Position numbers and translations under genes: made by a program. Shown one piece after another: positions 63,907 through 64,000 of a stretch of 64,000 nucleotides of DNA. The first letter of the stretch is position 1; each line of letters opens with the position of its first letter. The stretch is from Hyunsoonleella jejuensis. GTDB lineage: Bacteria > Bacteroidota > Bacteroidia > Flavobacteriales > Flavobacteriaceae. The stretch is from NCBI RefSeq assembly GCF_900111025.1, contig NZ_FOFN01000003.1:496001-560000 (forward strand). The letters run 5' to 3'. The notes below the pieces were generated by a model. It was given only the letters and a program-made list of their open reading frames with translations, had not been told where the DNA came from and did no database searches.

Positions 63907-64000
63907 TTATTGTATGATTATTTTTTTAGTCCTACTAATACCGTTTATATATTCAACGTTTAGAATATAGATTCCTTGATTTAAAAAGTTTAATAATAAT
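63907..64000 (-). CDS. C-terminal end of a type IX-secreted protein (partial)
   Basis: The minus strand reads an open frame from the window edge to TAA at 63909-63907. The last residues are FLNQGIYILNVEYINGISRT followed by KKIIIQ. This is the end of a type A C-terminal sorting domain: Gly-Ile-Tyr-x-Leu, a Gly turn, then a basic Lys-Lys-Ile-x-x strand. Such domains direct proteins through the Bacteroidota type IX secretion system to the surface. The body of the protein lies outside the window. Confidence 0.75.
   Translation of the reverse strand, partial: LLLNFLNQGIYILNVEYINGISRTKKIIIQ

Noticed and set aside
1-64000. CRISPR array, prophage, integrative element, secondary-metabolite or toxin-antitoxin locus
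   Set aside because: No regularly spaced repeats, integrase, transposase, phage structural gene, synthase megagene or toxin pair was seen. Most genes are core or ordinary accessory metabolism.

Overview
This 64 kb window is a low-GC, densely packed piece of a Bacteroidota chromosome, almost certainly from a marine or aquatic Flavobacteriaceae member; the genus cannot be read from the sequence. The grounds are a TonB-dependent receptor with an N-terminal carboxypeptidase-regulatory domain, a type IX secretion C-terminal tail, several Flavobacteriia-type families of unknown function, Bacteroidota promoters (TTTG, about 19 bp, TAnnTTTG) and little use of Shine-Dalgarno sequences. I saw no tRNA, rRNA, CRISPR array, insertion sequence, phage gene or secondary-metabolite cluster.

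Layout. 1-3078 (minus): the front part of a TonB receptor, a His/Cys-rich exported protein and two small envelope proteins, possibly a metal-uptake locus. 3298-7328 (minus): a DUF937 protein, serA, serC and a LuxC-type acyl-CoA reductase, divergent from a 2[4Fe-4S] ferredoxin. 8135-9649: a non-canonical pyruvate kinase. 9685-18383: a surface-type protein, ychF, parE, a possible 45-residue gene, parC and a membrane-anchored EEP-fold hydrolase. 18396-25612 (minus): argE-miaA, a K+ channel, an exonuclease/GIY-YIG protein, yggS, 3-hydroxyacyl-CoA dehydrogenase and a Gfo/Idh/MocA oxidoreductase. 25788-32848: pcm, lipoproteins, small-molecule enzymes, a CocE-type hydrolase, smpB and an S41 protease. 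33019-38949: a CcoI-type copper P-ATPase divergent from an Fnr-family regulator, then a VWA/AAA+ pair. 39210-43485: a disaccharide-solute operon (phosphatase-glycosidase fusion, sucrose-phosphate-synthase-like GT4, fructokinase). 43491-47543 (minus): two YdeI-type proteins and M1 and M28 peptidases. 47646-56103 (minus): a fatty-acid oxidation locus (marR-fadN-fadA-acyl-CoA dehydrogenase, a small membrane protein, fadD). 56472-63828: pflB-pflA-OFA transporter and ppdK. The window ends in the C-terminus of a type IX-secreted protein.

Main observations. Three promoters (copper P-ATPase, pflB, ppdK) carry a TGAY-N4-RTCA Crp/Fnr-type palindrome, each exactly 23 bp upstream of a -7-like element. 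This predicts a small oxygen- or redox-responsive regulon run by the Fnr-family protein encoded here, linking copper/oxidase assembly to pyruvate fermentation. The sugar operon seems to combine synthesis and breakdown of sucrose or a related disaccharide, with both activities in one polypeptide. Two copies of a compact structured intergenic element, probably a Flavobacteriia non-coding RNA, lie at 20564-20668 and 32869-32990. The fad operon has a 22-bp perfect palindrome at its promoter and a pair of inverted GC-rich repeats between fadN and fadA. Two genes (exonuclease/GIY-YIG and miaA) appear to start at ATT or ATA, and the pyruvate kinase has a promoter and palindrome inside its longest reading frame.
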